DNA of 64,000 bases, from NCBI GenBank assembly GCA_002842495.1, contig PHDB01000001.1, positions 101,272 to 165,271 of the forward strand. Reading direction: 5' to 3'. The number at the start of each line of letters is the position of its first letter. The stretch's first letter is position 1. This DNA is from Bacteroidetes bacterium HGW-Bacteroidetes-6 (GTDB lineage: Bacteria > Bacteroidota > Bacteroidia > Bacteroidales > DTU049). The position numbers and the translations under genes are program-made. The notes beneath the pieces were generated by a model. The model was not told where the DNA came from. It made no database searches and was given only the letters and a program-made list of their open reading frames with translations. Below are positions 52,301 through 60,744 of the stretch, one piece after another.

Positions 52301-54038
52301 AACTCTTGGACAATATGTAGCTACTTTGCGTACTATTGGAAAGATACATGGCTTCGACTTTTCGGTTCCTTTTTCTCAATTGAGCAGCGAAGCGGTTTCG
52401 CTGGCAATGCATGGCTGCGGCGAAACGATTTTCGATGTAGAATGGCACTACAAACGTGGCAATTTGAGCGGAACCCACCGAATGAAAGTCGTTTGGCCTG
52501 GATTCTGTGGGCTGGTTGAGGAAGAATACGCTCGAAAACACAACGATCACCGGGCAGTTCAATTTTCGGGAATTATGACCGATATGTTGTGCAAAGTTTG
52601 CGAAGGCAACAGGGTTCATCGCGAAAGGCTCAATTACCGTTTTAACGGCAAACATATTGGAGAATTGTCGCAAATGAGCGCAACAGAAGCTTCGGAATGG
52701 TTTGCATTGGGCAATATTCCTGCTGGAGCCGAGAGTATTGTGGCAGAAATTGCGGAACGATTGAAATCGCTCATTGAAGCTGGAATTGGGTACATTGGGC
52801 TGAACAGGATTTCTTCGACTTTGTCGGGAGGCGAGTTTCAGCGTTTGCGCATGGCGTCGCTCTTGCAATCGCAGCTTTCGGGTGTGATGATTGTGATGGA
52901 TGAACCTTCGTTTGGACTGAGCAAAAGCGATGCAAAACGTATTTCGATGTTGCTGAACAAGGTTGTTTTGCGTGGAAACACCATGGCTATTACCGACCAC
53001 CATCCCGAAATGCTCAGCAATGCATCGTCAGTTATTTCGCTGGGACCCGGTGCTGGCAAAAATGGCGGAAAGATGTTGACAGAAAAGTCGCCCGAAGAAA
53101 TTGTTGCAGAAATAATCGAAATTTACGATTCAATAAAGCCATTAAAAGCCGGGAAAAGTATTGCTATTACGATTAAAGGAGCACATGCAAACAATTTGCA
53201 GCATATTGATGTAGCTTTTGTTGAGAATTCACTGAATGTGATTACAGGAAACAGTGGCAGCGGAAAAACCAGTTTGCTTCAATATGTGGTTTACGATTCG
53301 TTTCTTGCTTCGCGACCTGTTGAATGCGATAATATTTCAGGTTTTAGCGATTTTGAAAGTGTTGTTTTTATTCAGCAAGATGTGCCAGCAGGTAGTACCA
53401 TGAGTATTCCGGCTACATGGCTGGGTTTGCTCGATCCAATCCGGAATGTTTTTGCCGACGAAGCAGCCAACAGAAAACTTCCGCTTAAAGCTGCCCATTT
53501 TTCGGTATTCTCGAAAGAAGGTCGCTGTTCAGAATGTGCAGGAACTGGTGTTGTGAAAACAAGTATGGATTTCAGCAGCGATGCCGAATCGGTTTGCGAA
53601 AGCTGCAATGGTGCTCGCTTCAACAAGCAGGTTCTCAATGTGGTTGTTGACGGAAAAAGCATTTCCGACATTCTCAATATGAGTATTTCCGAAGCTGCTC
53701 TGTTTGTTGAAGGCAAAATAAAACAGGCAAAATGGACTATTTTTCAGAAAATGGTCGAAATATGCCGTTTTGCCGGCATCGATTACATTCCACTCGGACA
53801 AAATCTGAGCACATTAAGTGTTGGTGAGCTGCAACGCCTCAAGCTGGTTCAGGGCATTGCCGAAGCGAAAGGGAAAACCCTGTTTTTGCTCGACGAACCC
53901 AGTGGCGGTTTGCATCCAACCGACACAAAAAAACTACTCGAATTGTTCGACTATTTGCTGGCCAACAATCACACTATCGTTTGTGCAAGCCACGACGAAA
54001 TGATTATTAGACGGAGTGGGAATGAAATTGGGCTTTAA
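49359..54038 (+). CDS. Double-length UvrA-like protein with four ABC cassettes
   Basis: A 1559-residue tandem UvrA paralogue. UvrA itself is about 940 residues with two cassettes and finds DNA lesions for UvrB. Here four Walker A motifs appear: GVSGSGKS at 32, GVSGAGKT near 505, GPSGSGKS near 832 and GNSGSGKT near 1297. Four signature regions lie near 352 (STLSVGEL), 672 (TTLSGGEA), 1152 (STLSGGEF) and 1483 (STLSVGEL), each followed by a DEP Walker B. CxxC pairs occur in every quarter; full CxxC-CxxC insertion zinc fingers are in the second and fourth. The first CxxC comes only about 100 residues after Walker A, so the UvrB-binding domain of true UvrA is missing. It likely recognises DNA without UvrB, or protects against a DNA-binding drug; this is inferred from two-cassette relatives. 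Confidence 0.9.
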   Translation: MNRQISIRNAHANNLKNISLEIPTGKLVVVCGVSGSGKSSLLYDILGKEGQRLFHEHFLSGSQRQNFRLGRPEADSIEGLNAVIALSQQGNASSPRSTVGTITGLWDLLRLLFARFALSKSVQEANRSLFSFNSPTGQCPHCKGLGVEDHIDPLLLIGDDSKTIREGALVLTTPNGYIIYSQVTMDELNKVCNAEGFSVDIPWRELTEEQKNVIYNGSEKIKILFGKHTLESRMKWVGITAKPREEGFYKGIVPVMEEILNRDRNPNILRFARSFECNSCNGTRLRPEALSFSFKNNNIDDFHRMGIGEIHDFFSRLDAENEAEKQIFGQIVKKTTVLLELGTGYLSLNRESSTLSVGELNRLRLASYTTSGLRNILYLLDEPGAGLHFSELTNMMKVLRRLVENGNTVVVADHHEQNIALADFVIEIGPGAGNNGGQVLFSGSVDAYFSATVEGSQTQSFFSDKVEPVSVEPISEAFVIENAELHNLKNIDVSVFQNAFNMVAGVSGAGKTTLLKVLHDQAQSRKSFGKIVHIDSTPFGRSPRSNPATYTGLSDVLRDLFAAAPEAKKRRFTKTHFSLAVPGGRCEDCQGAGLKQIGMHFLGNVEIPCETCHGKRFSADVLEVRVADKNMFDVLDMTVADAHAFFEKEPKVRKYTQPLLDLGLGYVKLGQSSTTLSGGEAQRVKLASELVRSATASTLFILDEPATGLHPYDVGNLILAIRKLTTKHTVVIAGHDLRMIAQADFVVELGPGSGNNGGNVVFSGTPAAMMAKTDSLTGKTLLSQKNFEKPKRNDSLGADLSEMPVILKNVGTNNLQIDEAIFEANKLTAVCGPSGSGKSSLVFDTLYAASQNALLDGLSFRIRQNMSKTGNAVLDEFSGLMPAIALEKKSASKNPRSTMGTYTGVYDLYRLLMSRFSKNNNEPCKLYSTAFSFNHEQGACPECHGLGYITQCDPQKLVSNPALSLENGALDGSKPGKFYGETLGQYVATLRTIGKIHGFDFSVPFSQLSSEAVSLAMHGCGETIFDVEWHYKRGNLSGTHRMKVVWPGFCGLVEEEYARKHNDHRAVQFSGIMTDMLCKVCEGNRVHRERLNYRFNGKHIGELSQMSATEASEWFALGNIPAGAESIVAEIAERLKSLIEAGIGYIGLNRISSTLSGGEFQRLRMASLLQSQLSGVMIVMDEPSFGLSKSDAKRISMLLNKVVLRGNTMAITDHHPEMLSNASSVISLGPGAGKNGGKMLTEKSPEEIVAEIIEIYDSIKPLKAGKSIAITIKGAHANNLQHIDVAFVENSLNVITGNSGSGKTSLLQYVVYDSFLASRPVECDNISGFSDFESVVFIQQDVPAGSTMSIPATWLGLLDPIRNVFADEAANRKLPLKAAHFSVFSKEGRCSECAGTGVVKTSMDFSSDAESVCESCNGARFNKQVLNVVVDGKSISDILNMSISEAALFVEGKIKQAKWTIFQKMVEICRFAGIDYIPLGQNLSTLSVGELQRLKLVQGIAEAKGKTLFLLDEPSGGLHPTDTKKLLELFDYLLANNHTIVCASHDEMIIRRSGNEIGL

Positions 54039-54115
54039 CAATGTCGTTTCAAAAAATATCCGACTCCGTTTGTTGAAAATCGATGATAGCCGGTACAAAA
54101 AGCTGCCAAATGCAC

Positions 54116-54130
54116 TACATTTGTACAAAT
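54116..54130 (+). promoter_or_regulatory. -7 box TACATTTG overlapped by a 12-bp palindrome
   Basis: TACATTTG at 54116-54123 matches the -7 consensus. The perfect palindrome ATTTGTACAAAT at 54119-54130 covers the end of the box and the probable transcription start. It shares the TGTACA core with sites near the LuxR-type gene. Confidence 0.5.
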
Positions 54131-54137
54131 GAATCCG

Positions 54138-57100
54138 ATGAAAAAACTACTTTTTATTTTAGCCTTGCTCGCAGGTGTTGCTTGCCATGCGCAAATTCTT
54201 CAAAAACCCTCACCATTCGATATCGCCAATTCTCCACAATGGGCACAAGAAATGTATTCGGAAAGCCCGAATGTGTTTGTGGTCGATTCGCTCTATAGCA
54301 GCTACTTTGCAACGCATTTGTTTGTAAAGAACTACGATACTCAATATTATAAGCGTTGGAAAAAAGTAATTGCTGGTCATATTGCCGATGATGGTTCTGT
54401 TGAAATGCCATCTGCAATGGAAGAATCGGCTTTGTCGGCCGACATGAACAATAAGCGAGCAGCACTGAAAGATTCGCGCTTATCCTCATGGAATCCCATT
54501 GGCCCATGGGTTGTGAAAAACAATCAGAATGAAGCCATTTCGGAGCAAACCAATGTGTATAGTTTCGCTCAATGCAAAATGACTCCATCTGTTTTGTATA
54601 TCGGAACAGAACCTGGTGAGATTTTCAAATCGACCGATGGTGGCAACAACTGGTATTGCATAAGCGAAAACATGGCAATCACATCGGGTATTGGAGCCGT
54701 TGCGGTTTCGGCAGGCAATCCCGATAGCGTTTTTGCTGGCTGTAACAACGCGTTGTATCGATCCACTGATGGAGGAATGACTTGGACAACGGTTTTGTCG
54801 GTTTCCAACCTCAATGTGATGGAGATTTTCATTCAACCGGAGAATCCTCATATTGTTCTGATTGCAGCATCAACGGGTCTTTACAGGAGTGTTGATGGCG
54901 GTAATGTTTTTGCGCAAATTGACAATCAACCATATTATGATATAAAAAGACGTCCCGGAACCAGCGATATTTTCTATGCATTACGTGGAAATCTTTCAAC
55001 TGACATGGCCGAATTCATGCTGAGTACCGATACCGCAAACACCTTTGTTATGCAATCGGCTGGATGGTATAATTCTTCTGATCCCAATCGCAATGATGGC
55101 GGGGGAAGAATTGCAGTAAGTCGCGACGATTCGCTACGCGTATATGCATATCTGATTGGAGAAGCAAAAGCCAACGATTACGGCTTTATTGGTGTTTACC
55201 GTAGCGATGATGGAGGAATCACCTGGACACTTCCCAACGGTCCAGCAGGTGGGCCTTACACAACAGCGCATCCCAATCTGGCATACGGAAATCCGGGCTG
55301 GACTTATCATCAAGGCTATTACAATTGCGCCATTATTGCTTCAAACAACGATGCTGATAAACTTCTTGTTGGTGGGCTCAATTGCTGGCGTTCCGACGAT
55401 GGAGGAGCAACTTTTTCTTCTGTTGCCGGATATATTGGAGGTCCGCTAAGTATGCATGTCGATATGCAGGATTTTCGCGAAACCCCATCTGGAAGCTGGA
55501 TCACAACCGATGGCGGCGTGTATTTTTCTTCCGATTTCTTTCAAACCCAACCCCAGGTGCTCAATCAAGGAATCCGCGGAAGTGAATTCTGGGGCTATGG
55601 ACAAGGCTGGAACGAGGATTTTACGGTAGGTGGACTCTATCACAATGGAGTTGTTTCTTATTTTGAAAATTATGGACTTGGAACAGCACTGCAGTTGGGT
55701 GGTGGCGAGCCTGCGTCGGGATATGCCAATCCAGGTCCCGGCCGGAAAGTGCTTAGTTCGGAAGTAGGTGGTCGATGCTTGCCCGAAAATATTGGCGACG
55801 CCATGGCAAGTTTCAGCGTGGCTATGTTTCCAAACGAAAGTTATTGGGTTGCACAATCGAGCGAAATGGAGTGGTTGCCCAATTGCTACAACACTGTTTT
55901 TATGGGGAAAAACAACATTCTCTATAAATCGGACGATAATGGAACGTCTTTTAGTCAGGTTTATGCTTTTGGAACGAGCAGTTCAGCTCCCGTGCAATCA
56001 ATCGAAATTTCGTGGTCGAATCCTGAAGTGATGTATGTGAGCCAGCGACCATCGTCGGGAAGTACCGGAAAGGTGTTCAAAACAACCGATGGCGGTTCTG
56101 TCTGGACGCAACTTAGCATTCCATCGGGCAACAGCAGCAGAATTCTTCTTTCGCTCGACCCAACCAATGCAGACCGATTGTTTATGGCTTATCCTTCGGG
56201 TGCCAATGGGTCGAAGATATTCGAAACATCCAACGGCGGCACCTCGTGGACTAATCTAACAACTACAGAGCTCAATAACGAGGAAATACGTGCTATGATT
56301 ACTGTTCCGAATGCTTCAGAAGGAATTTATCTCTTTAGCTACTACAATGTTTTTTATCGCGATAGCAGCATGGCAAACTGGAGCATCGATGCGGCCGGTC
56401 TGCCCGACGTAGTAAATACCAACTCGGCTAAACCATTTTTTCGCGATGGTAAACTTCGCCTGGCTACCTACGGCAAAGGGATTTGGGAAAAGGAATTCAA
56501 TATTCAACCCGATAGACCTGTTGCGCAGATTATGGTTGATAAAACCACATCGGCTCCATATTGTGCTATCGATACTTTCTATTTCGACGACCATAGTATT
56601 TTGAATCATGCTGGAGCATCGTGGCAGTGGTCTTTTGAAAGTGGAACACCAGCAATCAGCAGCCTTCGCAATCCCGAAGTAGTGTTTCCTGGTCCAGGAA
56701 ATTATGTGGCGACTTTGACAGTAACCGATAGCAGTGGAAACAGCGACACCGATTCGCTAGAAATCTTTGTAAATGCCTATACACCAGGCACCTATATTCA
56801 GGAAGGATTTGAAAGCGGGTTTCTTCCCGGCAATTGGATGAGCAATGCAGGAGCCACCGGTGGCAATTGGACATTGTCGCCCTTTACGGGTGGGTATGGA
56901 AACAGCAGCAATAGTGCGTTGTTCGATAATTACAACTACGACTCACAGGGAAGTTGGTCCGATATTTATGCTGGATGGGACCTTACATCAATAAACAATC
57001 ATTTTCTAAAATTTGATGTTGCTTATAGTCGCTATGGAGGCCAGTATTCTGATACTCCTGAAGTGCTTGCTTCAACCGATTGCGGCACCACTTGGCAATT

Positions 57101-57572
57101 GCTTTACAGAAAAGGCGGCGATGAATTGGCTACAGTTCCTTCAATAACAGATTCTCTTTTCGTGCCCAATTCTTCGCAATGGCGTACCGATTCGGTCGAT
57201 GTAAGTTCGTATGAAGGGCAAGATGATGTTATTGTTGCTTTCCGAAATTGGGGACATTTTGGGCAAGGGATATATCTCGACAATATTAATCTGGATGCAA
57301 CTACAGCAGTTTCCGATACATATTTAGCTCAAAAAGTGCAACTTTATCCCAACCCAGTTCCAGAGGGAGGCTCGGTTTTTATCAGCGGGAATGGAAATGA
57401 TGAATACTTTATCTCTTTATCCAATTTGCAAGGGAAACAAGTGTTTGGCGCCAGTGGAAAGACAGGAGAAACAATACGTTTGAAAGGACTTGCTCCAGGG
57501 ACGTACTTCTATACGATTTCGGGAAATAGAACGCTGAGTTTTGGGAAAATAATCGTAGCGGAGCCACGTTGA
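54138..57572 (+). CDS. Secreted BNR-propeller/PKD protein with T9SS type A sorting domain
   Basis: A 1144-residue protein with signal peptide (KKLLFILALLAGVACHAQ). From about 150 to 770 there are at least eight BNR/sortilin-like turns of the form S-x-D/N-x-G-x-T/S-W (KSTDGGNNW, RSTDGGMTW, RSDDGGITW, KTTDGGSVW, ETSNGGTSW and others). These form one or two beta-propellers as in VPS10 or xyloglucanase-like proteins. A PKD domain (about 785-870) follows. Then comes an anchor-J/MAM-like sandwich (about 880-1060, beginning EGFESGFLPGNW). The type A sorting domain closes the chain (about 1065-1144, LYPNPVPEGG). Hydrolase activity is not evident. ATG 54138 gives a standard signal peptide; ATG 54129 three codons upstream is possible. 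Confidence 0.88.
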   Translation: MKKLLFILALLAGVACHAQILQKPSPFDIANSPQWAQEMYSESPNVFVVDSLYSSYFATHLFVKNYDTQYYKRWKKVIAGHIADDGSVEMPSAMEESALSADMNNKRAALKDSRLSSWNPIGPWVVKNNQNEAISEQTNVYSFAQCKMTPSVLYIGTEPGEIFKSTDGGNNWYCISENMAITSGIGAVAVSAGNPDSVFAGCNNALYRSTDGGMTWTTVLSVSNLNVMEIFIQPENPHIVLIAASTGLYRSVDGGNVFAQIDNQPYYDIKRRPGTSDIFYALRGNLSTDMAEFMLSTDTANTFVMQSAGWYNSSDPNRNDGGGRIAVSRDDSLRVYAYLIGEAKANDYGFIGVYRSDDGGITWTLPNGPAGGPYTTAHPNLAYGNPGWTYHQGYYNCAIIASNNDADKLLVGGLNCWRSDDGGATFSSVAGYIGGPLSMHVDMQDFRETPSGSWITTDGGVYFSSDFFQTQPQVLNQGIRGSEFWGYGQGWNEDFTVGGLYHNGVVSYFENYGLGTALQLGGGEPASGYANPGPGRKVLSSEVGGRCLPENIGDAMASFSVAMFPNESYWVAQSSEMEWLPNCYNTVFMGKNNILYKSDDNGTSFSQVYAFGTSSSAPVQSIEISWSNPEVMYVSQRPSSGSTGKVFKTTDGGSVWTQLSIPSGNSSRILLSLDPTNADRLFMAYPSGANGSKIFETSNGGTSWTNLTTTELNNEEIRAMITVPNASEGIYLFSYYNVFYRDSSMANWSIDAAGLPDVVNTNSAKPFFRDGKLRLATYGKGIWEKEFNIQPDRPVAQIMVDKTTSAPYCAIDTFYFDDHSILNHAGASWQWSFESGTPAISSLRNPEVVFPGPGNYVATLTVTDSSGNSDTDSLEIFVNAYTPGTYIQEGFESGFLPGNWMSNAGATGGNWTLSPFTGGYGNSSNSALFDNYNYDSQGSWSDIYAGWDLTSINNHFLKFDVAYSRYGGQYSDTPEVLASTDCGTTWQLLYRKGGDELATVPSITDSLFVPNSSQWRTDSVDVSSYEGQDDVIVAFRNWGHFGQGIYLDNINLDATTAVSDTYLAQKVQLYPNPVPEGGSVFISGNGNDEYFISLSNLQGKQVFGASGKTGETIRLKGLAPGTYFYTISGNRTLSFGKIIVAEPR

Positions 57573-57816
57573 TTTTGAAAGTCAGTTTCTCCACGAATTA
57601 ATTTGCTCGGTGCGTGGTTGCAGTTGCGACGAAAGCGAAAGTGCCCTCGACTTGAGCAATATTTTTCTTCCTTCTATGTTTCTGGCGAAAATCAATTCTT
57701 GTGCTTCAGCCTATTGGTTCGCTATCAAAAACTATCGTCCAACGAGATGCTTTTACGTTTGTAAATTATTCTTTCCTGATAGAAATTCGCAGATTGTTTT
57801 GTGAAAACTGGGGTTG

Positions 57817-58194
57817 TTATCCGGCGAGTATTATAAAAGCTATTTTTCTGATACTCTGACATTGTATTGCTTTTTTCACTTTGCGTTTTTTAAAAAACAC
57901 TATGTATTTTGCTCTGATACCGTTTTGAAGTAAAGCGGTAAAAAGTTTTATATCGGAAGCGTTTTCTATTTCGCTGATGGTTGGGAGCTTCCTGAGCATA
58001 ATTGGGCGTTGTGTTCCTACAATGATGCATAATGGTGATAGTGCTTCGAGTGAATTTCCCTCAGATATAAAATGGTTAATTAGTCTGGATACTGTTGCTT
58101 GATCGGATATTATAGATAATTCTTCTTCGAACGGGTGAAAGGTTGAAAATTGATTTACAACGTGTACGATATCGGTGATTTTATTGTCTTCCAT
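57817..58194 (-). CDS. Orphan 125-residue protein
   Basis: I do not recognise this protein. It is soluble and has a helical look: KITDIVHVVNQFSTFHPFEE at the start, QATVSRLINHFISEGNSLE in the middle, and a basic end FFKKRKVKKAIQCQSIRK. There is no signal peptide or membrane segment. A -7 box TAGTTTTG at 58215-58222 lies 20 nt before its ATG, which argues for a real gene. It is isolated, with no coding neighbour for 240 nt downstream or 550 nt upstream, and its base composition is AT-rich. It could be a regulator or a remnant of a larger gene. Confidence 0.5.
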   Translation of the reverse strand: MEDNKITDIVHVVNQFSTFHPFEEELSIISDQATVSRLINHFISEGNSLEALSPLCIIVGTQRPIMLRKLPTISEIENASDIKLFTALLQNGIRAKYIVFFKKRKVKKAIQCQSIRKIAFIILAG

Positions 58195-58214
58195 TTTTTT
58201 AGCTTTAAAGGCGA

Positions 58215-58222
58215 CAAAACTA
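58215..58222 (-). promoter_or_regulatory. -7 box TAGTTTTG for the orphan gene
   Basis: An exact TAnnTTTG match on the minus strand, 20 nt upstream of the ATG at 58194. Confidence 0.5.
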
Positions 58223-58720
58223 ATCTCTATTTACGGAAATATCTATTTATTGCCTAATACGATTGATGTACAATACCGTCAACTTTTGCAAACTTTTGAC
58301 GATAGCCTAAATGTTATGTTGTCGCATGGAAATTCCGTAGACATTACAGTGTACGCGATCTGGACAGACTATAGTCAAGGATGCGTTAGGCTGATATCCA
58401 TTGTTGTTATGTGATGGGGATATGCTTGTTTTTGACTTCGGCGATTATTACTCATAGTTGATAATGAAATGAAAATCATTTTGCAAGCCTTGTGTTAGAG
58501 AGCTTCGGTTGCAATTGCTAGGAGATATTATTTGAAGAGATTATTATCAGTAGAATGTTTCTCCTACTATGTTGGAAGGATAAATGTACAGTACAATAAT
58601 TTCTAATCTACTGCTTGATAGTTTTATAAATGTACTGTTGTTTATTCCTGAAACACGAAGGTGATAAAAATGTATATCCTTTGTAACAGATGAATTGGGC
58701 AGAGATCTGAAAAGTCGTGA
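58223..58720. other. AT-rich intergenic region with scattered TGTAC motifs
   Basis: About 500 nt without a credible gene. It contains TGTACA at 58267-58272, the perfect 11-nt dyad TGTACAGTACA at 58585-58595, TGTACG at 58350-58355 and TGTACT at 58631-58636. Short plus-strand open frames here have no recognisable protein character and no -7 box. Confidence 0.5.
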
Positions 58721-58728
58721 TACTTTTG
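58721..58728 (+). promoter_or_regulatory. -7 box TACTTTTG for the PKD T9SS-B gene
   Basis: An exact TAnnTTTG match with TTG at 58695-58697, 23 nt upstream. The ATG follows after 23 nt. Confidence 0.6.
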
Positions 58729-58751
58729 TGCATTACAAAACGTAATCATAT

Positions 58752-60638
58752 ATGAAAGCACTGTTTTTGATTTTACTGTTAATTTCTTTTGGCATTAGTG
58801 TTCAGTGCCAAACGGTTTTTTATTCAGAGGATTTTGAAGGAGCCTCACCCAACTGGTCATTGAATACCACCGATCTTGGTTCTATTGGCGTGGATCCAAA
58901 CAGCAACCAATGGTTAATTAACAATGTTTATACAGGTGGTGTTTATAATTTTATGGGGATAATACCTATCACTATTCCGAATACGCCGAATGAGCCAGCT
59001 CCAGTTACAGGCAGTCCGAATAGTAAATACCTTCATATTAACTATACACCAAGTGCTATATACAATGCCAATTATGTAGATAACTCTATTACAATGGCTG
59101 GAGGTCAGAATGGTAGCAATTTTGCGAAAATGAACACAGATATCAATACCACAGGACAATTTAGTGTTACTTTGGAATTTTACTGGGTAGGGATAGGCGG
59201 TGCAGGAAAGGTTTATTACAGTACGAACGGAGGGATTTCTTGGACTCAGGTTGGCGCAACTTACTCATCGCAATCTTCATGGACACTTGCGAGTATTGCT
59301 AATGTCGCATTTGATAATCAACCAACACTTCGTTTCGGTTTTTTGTTCAACAATAATGTTGGTGGTAACGATCCTCCGTTTTCAGTTGATCAAATCAAAG
59401 TGTATTCGCCTTCAGCTGGATCTCCTCCTGTAGCTGACTTCAGCTCCAGCGATACAACTATCTGTGTGGGAAGCTGCATTGATTTTTTGGACATGAGTAC
59501 AAATAGCCCGACATCGTGGACATGGACGTTTACAGGGGCCACAACACCCAGTAGCACTACTCAAAATCCAGTTAATATATGCTACAATATAGCGGGAACA
59601 TACACAGTGGAGCTCGTTGCATCGAATGCATATGGTTCGGATGATTTGATAAAAACGAATTTTATTACTGTTGTTGATAATGCAAATGCGTCAGCAAACA
59701 CAATTGGGCATGTTTGTGAATCAGGCGGTAATGTAAATCTGATGAACTATGTAACTGGAACTGCTGGCGGAGTATGGTCCGGACCAAATGTAACTTTCAA
59801 TTTTTTTGATCCTGTTGGATTGACAGGAGATACAATTATGCTTACATATGTCGCAGGTGCTGCAGGTTGTAGCGATACATCCTCGCAAGAAGTAATTATT
59901 GATTCAGCTTCTAACCCTCAGTGGACCGTGCCGGGTATTCAATGTAAGGAAAATATGCCTTTAGATTTAAGTGCTTATATAACAGGAGATTCGGGTGGAA
60001 CATGGTTTGGAACTGGCGTTTCAGGGAATAATCTTGTTTATTTAGACGATTACAGCGTTGCCGTTACTTATGTAACTCAAAACGGAGCCTGTTTAGATAG
60101 TATGATGCATGTTATTATGATTGATAGTGTTAATGCCGAATTCTTCGCAAACCCATCTTCAGGAATGACTCCGTTAAATGTCGAATTTATTAATTATTCG
60201 GAGAACTTCACTTCGAGTTATTGGGATTTTGGCAATAATAATTACTCTTCTGAAATTTCACCGACTTGGTTATTTGATTCAGTCGGCACATATATGGTTG
60301 TACTTACTGTTACTTCAATAAATGGTTGTGTAGATACAGCTAGGCATATCATTTACGCTAGCGATGATCTCACAATTTATATCCCTAATGTGTTTACTCC
60401 AAATGGAGATGAGTCCAATCCTGTTTTTAAACCAATTATTGGACATGAAGTTGAAGATTTTGCAGGCCTTGTTTTTAATCGATGGGGTAACGAGATTGCT
60501 CAATTTGATGTAGTAAGTGGTTGGGATGGAACTTATCACGGTATTTTGGTTGCGTCTGGAGTTTATTATTATGTAATCAAATTTGATTATGGAGGTCAGA
60601 ATTATAAATATAGTGGATCTGTTACGGTTTTATACTAG
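58752..60638 (+). CDS. Anchor-J/PKD protein with T9SS type B sorting domain
   Basis: A 628-residue secreted protein: signal peptide (KALFLILLLISFGISVQCQ), then a MAM/anchor-J-like sandwich (about 22-220, SEDFEGASPNWSLNTTD, YYSTNGGISWTQVG). A PKD domain follows (about 228-310, with DFLDMSTNSPTSWTW-type sequence). Two short Ig-like repeats lie at about 315-465, a second PKD-like domain at about 465-535, and the gliding-type C-terminal domain at about 540-628 (IYIPNVFTPNGDE, FNRWGNEIAQF, GWDGTYHG). The last element directs T9SS export. It stands alone and ends in a terminator at 60683. Confidence 0.9.
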   Translation: MKALFLILLLISFGISVQCQTVFYSEDFEGASPNWSLNTTDLGSIGVDPNSNQWLINNVYTGGVYNFMGIIPITIPNTPNEPAPVTGSPNSKYLHINYTPSAIYNANYVDNSITMAGGQNGSNFAKMNTDINTTGQFSVTLEFYWVGIGGAGKVYYSTNGGISWTQVGATYSSQSSWTLASIANVAFDNQPTLRFGFLFNNNVGGNDPPFSVDQIKVYSPSAGSPPVADFSSSDTTICVGSCIDFLDMSTNSPTSWTWTFTGATTPSSTTQNPVNICYNIAGTYTVELVASNAYGSDDLIKTNFITVVDNANASANTIGHVCESGGNVNLMNYVTGTAGGVWSGPNVTFNFFDPVGLTGDTIMLTYVAGAAGCSDTSSQEVIIDSASNPQWTVPGIQCKENMPLDLSAYITGDSGGTWFGTGVSGNNLVYLDDYSVAVTYVTQNGACLDSMMHVIMIDSVNAEFFANPSSGMTPLNVEFINYSENFTSSYWDFGNNNYSSEISPTWLFDSVGTYMVVLTVTSINGCVDTARHIIYASDDLTIYIPNVFTPNGDESNPVFKPIIGHEVEDFAGLVFNRWGNEIAQFDVVSGWDGTYHGILVASGVYYYVIKFDYGGQNYKYSGSVTVLY

Positions 60639-60682
60639 TTTATTTCTAATAGATTAATGTTGGTGCTTTTTATTTAATACCC

Positions 60683-60714
60683 AATCAATCCCTTTTCCCC
60701 CGAAGGGATTGATT
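60683..60714. terminator. Bidirectional terminator
   Basis: A perfect 12-bp stem (60683-60694 with 60703-60714) and an 8-nt loop, followed by a T run. It separates the T9SS-B gene from the convergent LuxR-type regulator. Confidence 0.85.
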
Positions 60715-60744
60715 TTTTATTCTTATATCAATATGAAAGTAATT

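Noticed and set aside
52245..53003. 252-residue minus-strand open frame inside the UvrA-like gene
   Set aside because: A shadow of the coding strand: the plus frame holds intact ABC motifs throughout.
57610..57804. 64-residue plus-strand open frame
   Set aside because: No promoter box, no recognisable protein character, and it lies in a sparse AT-rich gap.
58175..58414. 79-residue plus-strand open frame
   Set aside because: It overlaps the start and promoter of the minus-strand orphan gene and has no -7 box of its own.
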